Shown here in pieces: positions 44,210 through 52,070 of a stretch of DNA of 64,000 bases (its first letter is position 1; every line of letters begins with the position of its first letter). The position numbers and the translations under genes were made by a program. The notes under the pieces are model-generated. The model did not search any database, was not told the origin of the DNA, and saw only the letters and a program-made list of their open reading frames with translations. Origin of the DNA: Streptomyces sp. ADI95-17. Lineage in GTDB: Bacteria; Actinomycetota; Actinomycetes; Streptomycetales; Streptomycetaceae. The DNA lies in the NCBI RefSeq assembly GCF_003846175.1, contig NZ_ML123048.1:630962-694961 (forward strand). Reading direction: 5' to 3'.

Positions 44210-44509
44210 ATGTTTGTACTCGAACTGACCTACACCGCCCCTTTCGAGCGCGTCGACGAGCTGCTCCAGGACCACGTCGTCTGGCTGGACGCGCAGTACG
44301 CGGCGGGGGTGTTCATCGCGTCGGGCCGCAAGAACCCGCGCGACGGCGGGGTGATCCTGGCCGTCGGGGACGACCGCGCGGGGATCGAGAGGATCGTCTC
44401 GCAGGATCCGTTCTCGGTGCAGGGCGTGTGCGCGTACCGCATCACCGAATTCATCGCGACGAAGACCTCGGACGAACTCGCCCCCTACCGGCAGCAGTTG
44501 CCCGCATAG
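44210..44509 (+). CDS. YciI-like protein
   Basis: A 99-residue ferredoxin-like-fold protein of the YciI family: FVLELTYTAPFERVDELLQD, HVVWLDAQYAAGVFIASGRK, then DPFSVQGVCAYRITEF, with the conserved His in the HVVWL loop. Family members resemble muconolactone isomerases or chlorite-dismutase-related proteins, with mostly unknown function. GGAG is only 3 nt from ATG 44210, but TAGCCT (44197-44202) lies 7 nt upstream, so a leaderless start is likely. The next gene follows 24 bp later. Confidence 0.85.
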   Translation: MFVLELTYTAPFERVDELLQDHVVWLDAQYAAGVFIASGRKNPRDGGVILAVGDDRAGIERIVSQDPFSVQGVCAYRITEFIATKTSDELAPYRQQLPA

Positions 44510-44533
44510 CGGGCGCTCGGTACGGAACGGGCC

Positions 44534-45343
44534 ATGCCGTGGAGTACGCACACCGTCGACCTCCGGTCCGACCGCGTGATCAAGACGTTCCGGCCCGGCA
44601 GTCACGCGGAGTGCGAGCGGGAGTGGCGCGCGCTCGGGCTTCTCGCCGCGTACGCACCGGGCCTGGCCCCGGTCCCGCACAGCGTGGACCTCGCGGCGGA
44701 GGAACCGGTGGTGATGATGGAGCGCGTGCCGGGCGAGCCGCTGCGTAGTCGGCCGCTCGACGACCGGCGGCTGCGGGCCCTGGCGGCGGCCGCCGGTGAG
44801 CTGTACTCGGCGGTGCCGGCCGATGTCCTGGCCGGGGTCCCCGTGCGGCCCGACCGGCAGCAGCAGCTCATCGCCCGGATCCGTGCCTGGGTGCCGCGGG
44901 TGCGCCCGCGAGCGGGCGGCGAGGTGGGCGAGGCCATGGACCGCGGTCTGGCCTGGCTCTCCCGTTCGGGCATGGACCGGGCCGGCCGGCCGGACGTCCC
45001 GATGGTGTTCGGGCCGGGGGACGGCAACCTCGCCAACTACCTGTGGGACGGCACTCGTGTACGGGTCGTCGACTTCGAGGACTCCGGTCTCAGCGACCGG
45101 CCCTTCGAACTGGCGGAGATCACGGAACACGTGGGCGCCTGGACCGGCCCGCCGCTCGATGCGGCGGCGTTCCTCGGTCTGTTCGACCTGACCGCCGCCG
45201 AACGTGCGCGACTGCCGGAATGCCGCAGGCTGCTGGCGCTCGTCTGGTTGTTCCTTCTGTCCTTCGACGACCCCCGGCATCCCCGTAACCCGCCGGGAAC
45301 GGCCGAACGGCAGGCAGCCCGGCTGTCCGGGCTGCTCGCCTGA
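44534..45343 (+). CDS. phosphotransferase family protein (choline kinase/APH-like), atypical catalytic loop
   Basis: A 269-residue aminoglycoside/choline-kinase-fold protein. The ATP site region is VIKTFRPGSHAECEREWRAL and VVMMERVPGEPL. The catalytic loop reads FGPGDGNLANYLWDG, so the His of the usual HGD motif is replaced by Pro while the Asp and Asn (DxxxxN) remain. The metal-binding Asp is in VRVVDFEDSGLSDRPFELAE. It is therefore probably active, but the substrate is unknown. It follows the YciI gene by 24 bp and could be co-transcribed. A hairpin separates it from the convergent gene. Confidence 0.8.
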   Translation: MPWSTHTVDLRSDRVIKTFRPGSHAECEREWRALGLLAAYAPGLAPVPHSVDLAAEEPVVMMERVPGEPLRSRPLDDRRLRALAAAAGELYSAVPADVLAGVPVRPDRQQQLIARIRAWVPRVRPRAGGEVGEAMDRGLAWLSRSGMDRAGRPDVPMVFGPGDGNLANYLWDGTRVRVVDFEDSGLSDRPFELAEITEHVGAWTGPPLDAAAFLGLFDLTAAERARLPECRRLLALVWLFLLSFDDPRHPRNPPGTAERQAARLSGLLA

Positions 45344-45365
45344 GGCCGGGGCCGCGGGCAGGCCT

Positions 45366-45403
45366 CCCCGCCGCCTGCCCGACGGTGCGGGGAGGCGGCG
45401 GGG
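45366..45403. terminator. hairpin between convergent phosphotransferase and propeller-protein genes
   Basis: CCCCGCCGCCT (45366-45376) and AGGCGGCGGGG (45393-45403) are exact complements with a 16-nt loop, centred in the 87-bp gap between two stops, so it could serve both. Confidence 0.7.
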
Positions 45404-45430
45404 AAACCCTGCGGCCCGTGGTGGTCCCGG

Positions 45431-46543
45431 CTACCGGGCCGGACGCTGTCCCGCGTGTGCCACGCGGCCCTTCTCTCCCGCGGCCCAGCAGCCGCCGTCC
45501 GGGGTGCAGTCGACGGTGTCGTACGAGCCGGTGTCGACCGTGCGCCAGGTGCGGCCGCCGTCCGTCGTGAGGTCGGTGCCGGTCGGGCCGACCGCCAGCG
45601 CGCCGGACCTGCTGTGCGGCAGCCAGGCGACGCCCGAGCGGTAGGCGGTGGGCGGGGTGGCGGCCTGTCGCCAGCTGCGGCCCGCGTCGCCCGTCACCGC
45701 GGCGGCGTTCGGCGACGGCTCTCCGGCCCGGTAGTCGCCGCCGACCGCGATGCCGTGGTGCCGGTCGCGGAAGGCGAGCCCGAAGACGCCGCGGGCCGGG
45801 TCGCCGGCGGGGATGGTCGATTCGGTCGCGGTCCAGGTCAGCCCGCGGTCGGCGGAGTGCAGCACCCGCGCGGTGGCGGCGCCTCCGGTGGCGAGCCAGA
45901 CGTCCCGGGGGCCCGACGAGACCAGGCACTGGCCGCTCGCGGCGAACCCGGCCTCACCGGACTGGGCCCGCGGCATGCCCGCGTCGGGCAGCACCCGCCA
46001 GTTCCGGCCGCCGTCCGAGGTGGACAGGATGCGGTACTTGCCGTCCACGGGATCGCTCATCGCCAGTCCGTGCCGGCTGTCGAAGAAGGTGAGGCAGTCG
46101 TAGAAGGCACGCGCGTCGGTGTTGCGGAACGACTCCGTCCAGGTCGCTCCCCCGTCGTCCGTGCGGAACACCCGGGAGGCCTCGCCCTCCCCGATGGCCA
46201 GGGCCACCGCGCGCCGGCCGTCGAACGCCTCGATGTCGCGGAACTCCAGCGCCTCCCGGGCCGCGCCCGGCGGCGACACATCGCGCCAGTTCCTGCCCCC
46301 GTCGGAGGTGCGCAGCACCGTACCCCCGGTGCCCGCGACCCAGGCGGTGCGGCGGCTGACCGCGGCGAGGCCGCGGAAGCGGGCGTCGGTCTTGGTGTCG
46401 GTGAGCGTCCAGGCCGGTCGTTCGCCGGGCCGGTGGTGTTCCCACGGTGTCGCCGCGGCTGCCGGTGTGGCCAGTGCCGCGGTCAGCGCCGCCGCACAGA
46501 GTCCCCATGACATCAGTCGTCTCGTCTTCCCCTTGACCCTCAT
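45431..46543 (-). CDS. secreted BNR/Asp-box beta-propeller protein (Ycf48-like)
   Basis: A 370-residue secreted protein. The signal peptide is KTRRLMSWGLCAAALTAALA with cleavage near AAA. It has six Asp-box type repeats (SDGGRNWRD, DDGGATWTE, SDGGRNWRV, ADRGLTWTA, GDAGRSWRQ, TDGGRTWRT), which form a propeller like those in sialidase-fold or Ycf48 photosystem-assembly proteins. No sialidase catalytic arginine triad is evident, so binding rather than catalysis is likely. Start ATG 46541-46543 gives the signal peptide; the longer upstream frame is not supported. It is divergent from the SsgA-like gene. Confidence 0.85.
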   Translation of the reverse strand: MRVKGKTRRLMSWGLCAAALTAALATPAAAATPWEHHRPGERPAWTLTDTKTDARFRGLAAVSRRTAWVAGTGGTVLRTSDGGRNWRDVSPPGAAREALEFRDIEAFDGRRAVALAIGEGEASRVFRTDDGGATWTESFRNTDARAFYDCLTFFDSRHGLAMSDPVDGKYRILSTSDGGRNWRVLPDAGMPRAQSGEAGFAASGQCLVSSGPRDVWLATGGAATARVLHSADRGLTWTATESTIPAGDPARGVFGLAFRDRHHGIAVGGDYRAGEPSPNAAAVTGDAGRSWRQAATPPTAYRSGVAWLPHSRSGALAVGPTGTDLTTDGGRTWRTVDTGSYDTVDCTPDGGCWAAGEKGRVAHAGQRPAR

Positions 46544-46721
46544 GGCGCTGGAAGCTAGCCCACGAGCGGTGCCCAGTCCAGGGCACGCCGCCGGGAAGCG
46601 GCCGAGCGCCGGGTCCTGGCGGTGATACAGCTCACGCCACCTTCCGGTGCACGGATGAGGGACTTCCCTCGTCTGTATCAGTGCCGGGAACCGTTCATCT
46701 GGCCGAGAAAGGGAGCAGGTC

Positions 46722-47138
46722 TTGTCCACAGTCATCGAGCAGTCCGTGCAGGCCCGCATGGTCGCGTCCGCGCCGCGGATGGAGACCCTTCCCGCCACTC
46801 TGCACTACGACCCGAAGGATCCGTTCGCCGTACGCATGGCGTTTCCCGCTCCGGCGACCCTGGAAGGCACCGAGGTCGCCTGGGAGTTCTCGCGCGAGCT
46901 GCTGGCGGCGGGGATGGACGGGGCGGCCGGTGTCGGGGACGTACGCGTCAGGCCGTTCGGCTACGAGCGTACGGTCCTGGAGTTCCATGCCGTCGAGGGA
47001 ATCGCGATGGTGCACGTCCGCACGGCGGAGCTGCGCCGTTTTCTGGAGCGGGCGCAGGAGATGGTGCCCGTCGGTGACGAACACCGGTTCCTGGATCTCG
47101 ACCGCGGTCTGACCGATCTGCTCGGCGGTCCCTGCTGA
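46722..47138 (+). CDS. SsgA-like protein (SALP), sporulation/cell division regulator
   Basis: A 138-residue SsgA/SsgB-family protein, found in sporulating actinobacteria, where members guide septum placement and wall remodelling. Typical blocks: LPATLHYDPKDPFAVRMAFP, EVAWEFSRELLAAGM, GDVRVRPFG and RRFLERAQEMVPVGDEHRFL. The start is a TTG (46722-46724) with AAAGGGAG 7 nt upstream. Which SALP subfamily it belongs to is not certain. No membrane segment. Confidence 0.92.
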   Translation: MSTVIEQSVQARMVASAPRMETLPATLHYDPKDPFAVRMAFPAPATLEGTEVAWEFSRELLAAGMDGAAGVGDVRVRPFGYERTVLEFHAVEGIAMVHVRTAELRRFLERAQEMVPVGDEHRFLDLDRGLTDLLGGPC

Positions 47139-47194
47139 GGCCTCTCGTCCGGCGGTGCGGACCGGCCCCGGGCCCGGCCGTACGGGGCGGGGCG

Positions 47195-47656
47195 TCAGCT
47201 GTGGAGTAAGGCCCAGGCCTTGCAGCCGCCGGACGGGGTCAGCGCGGGCGCCAGCCCCCAGTCCCCGCCGTGCGCGCCGACCGCGGCGGCCAGCAGCCAC
47301 ATGCTGTCGCTGCGGCGCTCGCGGCATTCCTCGGACCTGACGGCCGAGCTGTGGGAGGGGTGCTGGTCGTAGAGGGTGATGCGGAGTGCGTCGAACTGCC
47401 AGTGCACCCGCAGCAGCATCTCCCGGTCCGGGGTGAACCGGTAGGCGGTGGCGACCAGTTCCGAGGCGGCGAGTACGGCCGGCTCCCGGAGGTCGGCCAG
47501 GCCGTGCCGGGAGAGAAGGTCACTCACGGCGCCGCGTGCGAGGCCGGCGCAGAAGGCGCCGCCGGGCAGTGCGAACGAATAACTCAGGTTGTCCGCCACC
47601 GGTGGGTGGGGTCCGGCAGATGTGACGGCCGGAAGACAACGCAGTGCGCCCTTCAT
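47195..47656 (-). CDS. ATPase-like regulatory protein with degenerate N-box (AbaA/anti-sigma-like)
   Basis: A 153-residue protein of the small HATPase-like family often linked to XRE/DUF397 genes. The fold is recognisable (FALPGGAFCAGLARGAVSDL, then LAASELVATAYRF), but the N-box Asn and His are missing: ELVATAYRF instead of ELVTNAVRH. The glycine box is also altered (SMWLLAAAVGAHGGDWG). It therefore probably does not bind ATP in the usual way and may act by protein interaction. ATG 47654-47656 is chosen; a GTG four codons upstream is possible. It is divergent from the XRE gene across 159 bp. Confidence 0.72.
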   Translation of the reverse strand: MKGALRCLPAVTSAGPHPPVADNLSYSFALPGGAFCAGLARGAVSDLLSRHGLADLREPAVLAASELVATAYRFTPDREMLLRVHWQFDALRITLYDQHPSHSSAVRSEECRERRSDSMWLLAAAVGAHGGDWGLAPALTPSGGCKAWALLHS

Positions 47657-47815
47657 CAAAATGCTCACATTTCGGTAATTGTGGTGACGATCACACATAG
47701 GCGCGATCGCCGCGTGTGAGACTGGCGCTACCGACCGTAGCGCACCCCGGAGCACAGTGCTACTACTTGTGCGGTTCCGGTCATTTCGTTCCCCGCCCCC
47801 GGAAGGAAACACACC

Positions 47816-48667
47816 TTGCCGCCCAGAAGCACCCCGACCGCCCGGCAACAGCGACTCGGGTACGAACTACGCAAACTGCGCGAGCAGTCGGGCATGCCGG
47901 TACAGCAGGCCGCCGCACTGCTCGGCGTCGACCGCACCCGCATCCCGAACATCGAATCGGGGCGGTTCGGCATCAGCGCCGAACGGGTCCGCACCCTCGC
48001 CTTCAACTACGGCTGCCCGGACACCGGACTGGTCGACCTGCTCGCCGAGATGGCCCAGGAGCGCGCCAGGGGCTGGTGGGAGGAGCACCGCGGACTGCTG
48101 CTGCCGGCCCTGCTCGACATCGCCGAACTGGAGTACCACGCGGTGGAGTTGACGACCTCCACCACCACGCACATCCCCGGTCTCCTGCAGACCGAGGAGC
48201 ATGCGCGGGCGGTCTTCGACACGGCCGATCCGCGACTGCCCGGACCCGATCTGATGGCCCGGCTGTCGCTGCGGCTGCGCCGCCAAGAGGTACTGGAGCG
48301 GGACCGTCCGCCGTTGTACGAGTCGGTGGTCCACGAGGCGGCGCTGCGCATGCAGTTCGGCGGCCCGAAGGTGGCGCGGGCCCAACTGGAACACATCCTG
48401 CGACAGTCCGAGCGGGACCGGATCACGGTCCGGGTGATCCCGTTCGCGGCCGGCGGTTTCCCGGGCGCCGGGCAGTCGTTCACCTACGTGGGCGCCGCGG
48501 TGCCGCAGCTCGACACCGTGCAGCTCGATTCCTCGCATGGTTCGATGCTGCTGGACTCCGACATGCAACTGCGCCGCTATCGCGGCCTGTTGGAGCGTCT
48601 GCGCACACTCGCGCTGCCCGTCGAGGAATCGCGCGACTTCATCCGATCCATAGTCCAGGACCTCTGA
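47816..48667 (+). CDS. XRE-family HTH regulator with DUF5753 domain (WhiJ-like)
   Basis: A 283-residue regulator. The HTH is residues about 15-65 (LREQSGMPVQQAAALLGVDR, then RIPNIESGRFGISAERVRTL). The remaining DUF5753 domain includes TTHIPGLLQTEEHARAVF, VVHEAALRMQFGG and GVRVIPF-like VRVIPFAAGGFPGAG. In streptomycetes such proteins act with a DUF397 partner to control development and antibiotic output. Start is a TTG (47816-47818) with GGAAGGAA upstream. The DUF397 gene follows 9 bp after the stop. Confidence 0.92.
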   Translation: MPPRSTPTARQQRLGYELRKLREQSGMPVQQAAALLGVDRTRIPNIESGRFGISAERVRTLAFNYGCPDTGLVDLLAEMAQERARGWWEEHRGLLLPALLDIAELEYHAVELTTSTTTHIPGLLQTEEHARAVFDTADPRLPGPDLMARLSLRLRRQEVLERDRPPLYESVVHEAALRMQFGGPKVARAQLEHILRQSERDRITVRVIPFAAGGFPGAGQSFTYVGAAVPQLDTVQLDSSHGSMLLDSDMQLRRYRGLLERLRTLALPVEESRDFIRSIVQDL

Positions 48668-48676
48668 GGAGCGACC

Positions 48677-48868
48677 ATGACCGATATCTGCTGGGACGAA
48701 GCCTTCTGCAGCGAGGGCGCCAACTGCTTCCGCTTCGGACTCGACGACCAGGGCAGGGCGTACATCGGCTCCACCACGGACACCACCGCCTATGTCAGCG
48801 ACTCCATGGAGGCGCTGCGGGCCCTGATCTCCGCGGTGAAGTCCGGCGCGGCGGACCATCTGCTCTGA
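48677..48868 (+). CDS. DUF397 protein, partner of the XRE regulator
   Basis: A 63-residue DUF397 protein of slightly unusual sequence: CWDEAFCSEGANCFRFGLDD with three Cys, then GRAYIGSTTDTT and the C-terminal EALRALISAVKSG helix, which is the family hallmark. Small DUF397 proteins are thought to bind and modulate the neighbouring XRE regulator. GAGGAG lies just before ATG 48677. It is translationally close to the upstream gene. Confidence 0.88.
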   Translation: MTDICWDEAFCSEGANCFRFGLDDQGRAYIGSTTDTTAYVSDSMEALRALISAVKSGAADHLL

Positions 48869-49053
48869 CCATACGACCCGACCGCGCCCGTGCCCCCGCG
48901 ATGGTTCGCTCCGAGTACGCCGACAGCTCTGAGCGCCCCGCGGCCGGGGGCCGGCCGGTCCCGGTCAACCGGAATCCGCCGGTACGTATCCCCCGCGGCA
49001 TGCCGCACCGTATCCCGTTCACTGCCCCGCATCCACCCCGGGACCTGCGCACA

Positions 49054-49067
49054 TAACGTTACGTAAC
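49054..49067. promoter_or_regulatory. overlapping palindromes upstream of the desaturase gene
   Basis: TAACGTTA (49054-49061) and GTTACGTAAC (49058-49067) are both exact palindromes and overlap by four bases. They lie 106-119 bp before the desaturase start, in a 304-bp gap with no gene. They share GTAAC/CGTAACC elements with the site nearer the gene. Confidence 0.4.
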
Positions 49068-49112
49068 CGGGCATCGCGAGAGCGGGCTTGGCGGCGGCCT
49101 TACCGCCGCTTT

Positions 49113-49146
49113 AACCTACGGTCTCGTAACCTACGTATCCGTAGGT
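49113..49146. promoter_or_regulatory. operator candidate with repeated AACCTACG half sites upstream of the desaturase gene
   Basis: AACCTACG occurs at 49113-49120 and 49128-49135. The second copy makes an inverted repeat, ACCTACG-TATC-CGTAGGT (49129-49146), 27 bp before the GTG start. This arrangement suits a TetR-type regulator of lipid desaturation. Confidence 0.6.
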
Positions 49147-49172
49147 AATTCTCCCGTCCCCAGGAGTCCCCC

Positions 49173-50147
49173 GTGACGATCACCGCTCCCCACCTCGGCA
49201 GCCCGAAGGCGTGGACCGACGCCCAGCTGCTGTACGCCCTGGAAGAGGTGGTGGAGAAGGAGCTCAACCGCCATCTCAAGGTCGCCAAGGACTGGATGCC
49301 CCACGAGTACGTGCCGTTCTCCGACGGACGGAACTTCCCCGGCGTGTTCGAGGACGGTGAGGCCTGGCAGGCCGACCAGTCCAAGGTCACCGACATCGGC
49401 AAGATCGCCCTGGTGGTGAACCTGCTGACCGAGGACAACCTCCCGAGCTACCACCACGAGATCGCCTCCCTCTTCGGCCGTGACGGCGCCTGGGGCACCT
49501 GGGTGCACCGCTGGACCGCCGAGGAGGGCCGGCACGGCATCGTGATGCGGGACTACCTGCTCACCTCGCGGGCCGTCGACCCGGACAAGCTGGAGCAGTT
49601 CCGGATGGCGCACATGGCGGAGGGCTTCGAGTCGGACAACCGGCACTCGATGCTGCACTCCGTGGCGTACGTCGCGTTCCAGGAGCTGGCCACCCGCGTC
49701 TCGCACCGCAACACCGGCCACCAGTCGGGCGACCCGGTCTGCGACCGCATGCTCGCGCGGATCGCGACCGACGAGAACCTGCACATGGTCTTCTACCGCA
49801 ACCTTCTCGGTGCGGCCTTCGAACTCGCCCCGGACCTGACGATGCAGGCCGTGCGCGATGTCGTCGTCAACTTCCGGATGCCCGGTCACGGCATGCCGGG
49901 CTTCGAGCGCGCCGCCGCGCAGATGGCGATCGGCGAGATCTACAACATGCGCATCCACCACGACGACGTGATCCAGCCCGTGCTGCGCTACCTGAGGGTC
50001 CTCTCCATCGACGGCCTGGGCCCCGAGGGCCTGAAGGCGCAGGAGGAGCTGGGCATGTACATGGGCGGTCTGGACAGCGAGGCGGCGAAGTTCGACGAGA
50101 AGCTGGCCGCCCGCAGGGCACGGATGGCCGCGCGCGCCGGCGCCTGA
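49173..50147 (+). CDS. acyl-ACP desaturase (ferritin-like di-iron)
   Basis: A 324-residue soluble di-iron desaturase that introduces a double bond into acyl-ACP. The two iron-binding motifs are RWTAEEGRHG (EExxH, about 116) and ATDENLHMVF (DExxH, about 199), with further helix ligands in LTEDNLPSYHHE. Membrane segments are absent, as in stearoyl-ACP desaturases. Start is a GTG (49173-49175) with CAGGAG about 5 nt upstream. The palindromes upstream are candidate operators. A bulged hairpin follows the stop. Confidence 0.93.
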   Translation: MTITAPHLGSPKAWTDAQLLYALEEVVEKELNRHLKVAKDWMPHEYVPFSDGRNFPGVFEDGEAWQADQSKVTDIGKIALVVNLLTEDNLPSYHHEIASLFGRDGAWGTWVHRWTAEEGRHGIVMRDYLLTSRAVDPDKLEQFRMAHMAEGFESDNRHSMLHSVAYVAFQELATRVSHRNTGHQSGDPVCDRMLARIATDENLHMVFYRNLLGAAFELAPDLTMQAVRDVVVNFRMPGHGMPGFERAAAQMAIGEIYNMRIHHDDVIQPVLRYLRVLSIDGLGPEGLKAQEELGMYMGGLDSEAAKFDEKLAARRARMAARAGA

Positions 50148-50160
50148 CGGCCCCGGGTCC

Positions 50161-50199
50161 GGCAGCCCCCGTCCGGCGTTCGGACGGACAGGGGCTGCC
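50161..50199. terminator. bulged hairpin between convergent desaturase and TPR genes
   Basis: GGCAGCCCC (50161-50169) pairs with GGGGCTGCC (50191-50199), and inside them CGTCCG pairs with CGGACG around GCGTT. It lies between two converging stops. Confidence 0.72.
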
Positions 50200-50204
50200 C
50201 GGTC

Positions 50205-50705
50205 TCACACCGTTTCGTGCAGGTCCCGCGCGTAGTGCTCGATGGCCGCCCGGTACTGACGCACATACGGGTCCGTGCTGCTGGTCGCGAGCAGTTCCAG
50301 CAGCAGCCGCATCGCCTCGTGGTGCTCACCGGTGTTGAACAGCGCCATGGCGAGAAACGTCCGCAGCGCCCCGTCGTCGGGGAACCGCTCGACACCGCCG
50401 CGCAACACCTCCACGGCCTTCTCGTACTGCCCGAGCACCCGGTACGTGCTCCCAAGGCCCAGGAGCGCGCCCCGGCGGTCCTCCTCCGAGAGCCCGGTCC
50501 CGCCGAGGCCGCGTTCGTAGAACGGCACCGCCTCGGCCTCCAGCCCGAGCACATCGTGGGCCCAGGCGGTCTGATAGGCGATCTCCGCGTCCGCGGGGAA
50601 CTCGGCGCAGAGGGCCAGCAGTCGCTGCCTGGCCTCCTCCCGGTGGCCCTCGGTGCGCAGTTGTACGGCCGCCGCGAGCGAACTGTCCCGGTCGTGATCA
50701 TTCAT
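50205..50705 (-). CDS. tetratricopeptide repeat protein
   Basis: A 166-residue, all-helical cytosolic protein with about four TPR units (EARQRLLALCAEFPADAEIA, LGLGSTYRVLGQYEKAVEVL, FLAMALFNTGEHHEAMRLLL). No catalytic domain, signal peptide or membrane helix. It is a stand-alone protein-interaction module. The start is ATG 50703-50705, 55 bp after the end of the truncated GMC gene, so co-transcription is possible. Confidence 0.85.
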   Translation of the reverse strand: MNDHDRDSSLAAAVQLRTEGHREEARQRLLALCAEFPADAEIAYQTAWAHDVLGLEAEAVPFYERGLGGTGLSEEDRRGALLGLGSTYRVLGQYEKAVEVLRGGVERFPDDGALRTFLAMALFNTGEHHEAMRLLLELLATSSTDPYVRQYRAAIEHYARDLHETV

Positions 50706-50760
50706 ACGGGCATCGTCCCAGGCCGGCGAGCCGCTCCGGTCACGGCCCCCGCCCCTCGCG

Positions 50761-51630
50761 TCACCGCGCGGCCGGCTGCAGCGCGTCCTCCCGGATCAGT
50801 TCCGCCGCCTTCAGCCGGTCGGGGTCGCCGATGCCGGAGCGGATCAGCAGATACGGCGAGCCGACGGCTCCCGCGCTCAGGACGACCTCGCGGCGGGCGG
50901 TGATCACCGGCGCGCCCGGGGCGTTCTCGGTGATCACGCCGACGGCCCGGTCGCCCTCGAGGGCGAGCGCACGGACCCGGACGCCGGTCAGCACGTCCAG
51001 GTTGGGTCGGCGGCCGGCCGGTTTCAGATAGCCGTCCGCCGCGCTCCAGCGGCGTCCGCCCCGCTGGCTGAGCGGGGTGATCGCGCAGCCGCTGTGGTCG
51101 GGGCCGTTCAGCTCGGCCAGCAGCGGGAGGTCCTCGTCCTGACAGGCGTCCAGGAAGGCGTCGGTGAGCGGGTTGGGGTCGCGGGGCGGCGAGATGAGCA
51201 GCGGGCCCTCGGTGCCGTACACCGTGCCGTCCGCGGTGTCGCCGGTCCACCGTTCCGCGCGCCTGAAGCAGCGGGCGAGCGCGTCGTACGACCAGTCCTC
51301 GCCGGCCGTCCCGGCCCAGGCGTCGTAGTCGTCGCGGTGGCCGCGCACCCACATCATCGCGTTGATCGACGAGCAGCCGCCGAGTGTGTGGCCACGCGGC
51401 CAGTACAGTTCACGGCCGCCGAGGGCCGGCTGTGCCACCGTGCTGAAGTCCCAGTCGTACGCCGTCCTGAACAGCTTCGGGAAGGCGGCCAGGATGCGGA
51501 TCTCCGGTCTGCGGTCACGCCCGCCCGACTCCAGGAGCGCGACCCGGACCGTCGGGTCCTCGGAGAGTCTCGCGGCCAGGACACAGCCGGCCGGTCCCGC
51601 TCCGACGACGATGTAGTCGTACTCGCTCAA
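50761..51630 (-). pseudogene. GMC oxidoreductase, C-terminally truncated
   Basis: A 289-residue FAD-binding N-terminal part of a GMC (choline dehydrogenase/oxidase-like) flavoprotein, normally about 510-540 residues. The FAD site YIVVGAGPAGCVLAARLSED and the motif HTLGGCSSINAMMWVRG are good, and the alignment runs to VLSAGAVGSPYLLIRSGIGD. After DPDRLKAA it goes into ELIREDALQPAAR and stops, so the GMC C-terminal domain with the catalytic His is absent. Either an internal deletion joined a piece of the C-terminal domain, or the end is random. TTG start (51628-51630), weak RBS. Probably a decaying gene; a non-catalytic FAD protein is the alternative. Confidence 0.75.
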
Positions 51631-51748
51631 CCCGGATCCCCTTGTGGCTCTCGCGAACGCCGCAACGGATGCGCGGAGGTCCGAATCGTCGTACGGCAGG
51701 GCGTGTTCGGACCTCGGGATCGCCGCCCTCCGATCCGAACGGGTGAGC

Positions 51749-51997
51749 TCAGTCGCGTCCGGTTCTGCGCAGCCGGTCCCGCTCCTTCTCGGACAGCCCG
51801 CCCCATACGCCGAAGCGCTCGTCGTTGGCGAGGGCGTACTCCAGGCAGGCCTCGCGCCCCTCGCAGGCGTTGCAGAGCTGCTTGGCCTCGCGGGTGGAGC
51901 TGCCGGGGGCGGGAAAGAAGAACTCGGGCCCCGCCTGGGCGCACAGCGCAGTCTCCTGCCAGGCGAGTGCGGGGTCGGCCGCGGTGTTGATCAGCAT
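51749..51997 (-). CDS. WhiB-family iron-sulfur regulator
   Basis: An 82-residue Wbl protein. The four cluster-binding cysteines are at 19, 42, 45 and 51 (Cx22Cx2Cx5C), followed by the WhiB turn FGVWGGLSEKERDRLRR. It resembles WhiB itself more than WblE, including WQETALCAQ and CLEYALANDERFGVWG. Such proteins use a [4Fe-4S] cluster and bind the principal sigma factor. ATG 51995-51997 was chosen (MLINTAADPALAW); a TTG 13 codons upstream is possible. Confidence 0.93.
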   Translation of the reverse strand: MLINTAADPALAWQETALCAQAGPEFFFPAPGSSTREAKQLCNACEGREACLEYALANDERFGVWGGLSEKERDRLRRTGRD

Positions 51998-52070
51998 GCG
52001 GTCCACAGTGCCCGGTCGCGATAAACGACCGATCAACGCTTCATCAATGCGGCGCGCCGGTGAGTTCCGG

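Noticed and set aside
47751-47761. AGCACAGTGCT dyad upstream of the XRE gene
   Set aside because: Arms are only 5 bp, which is not significant in this composition without comparative data.
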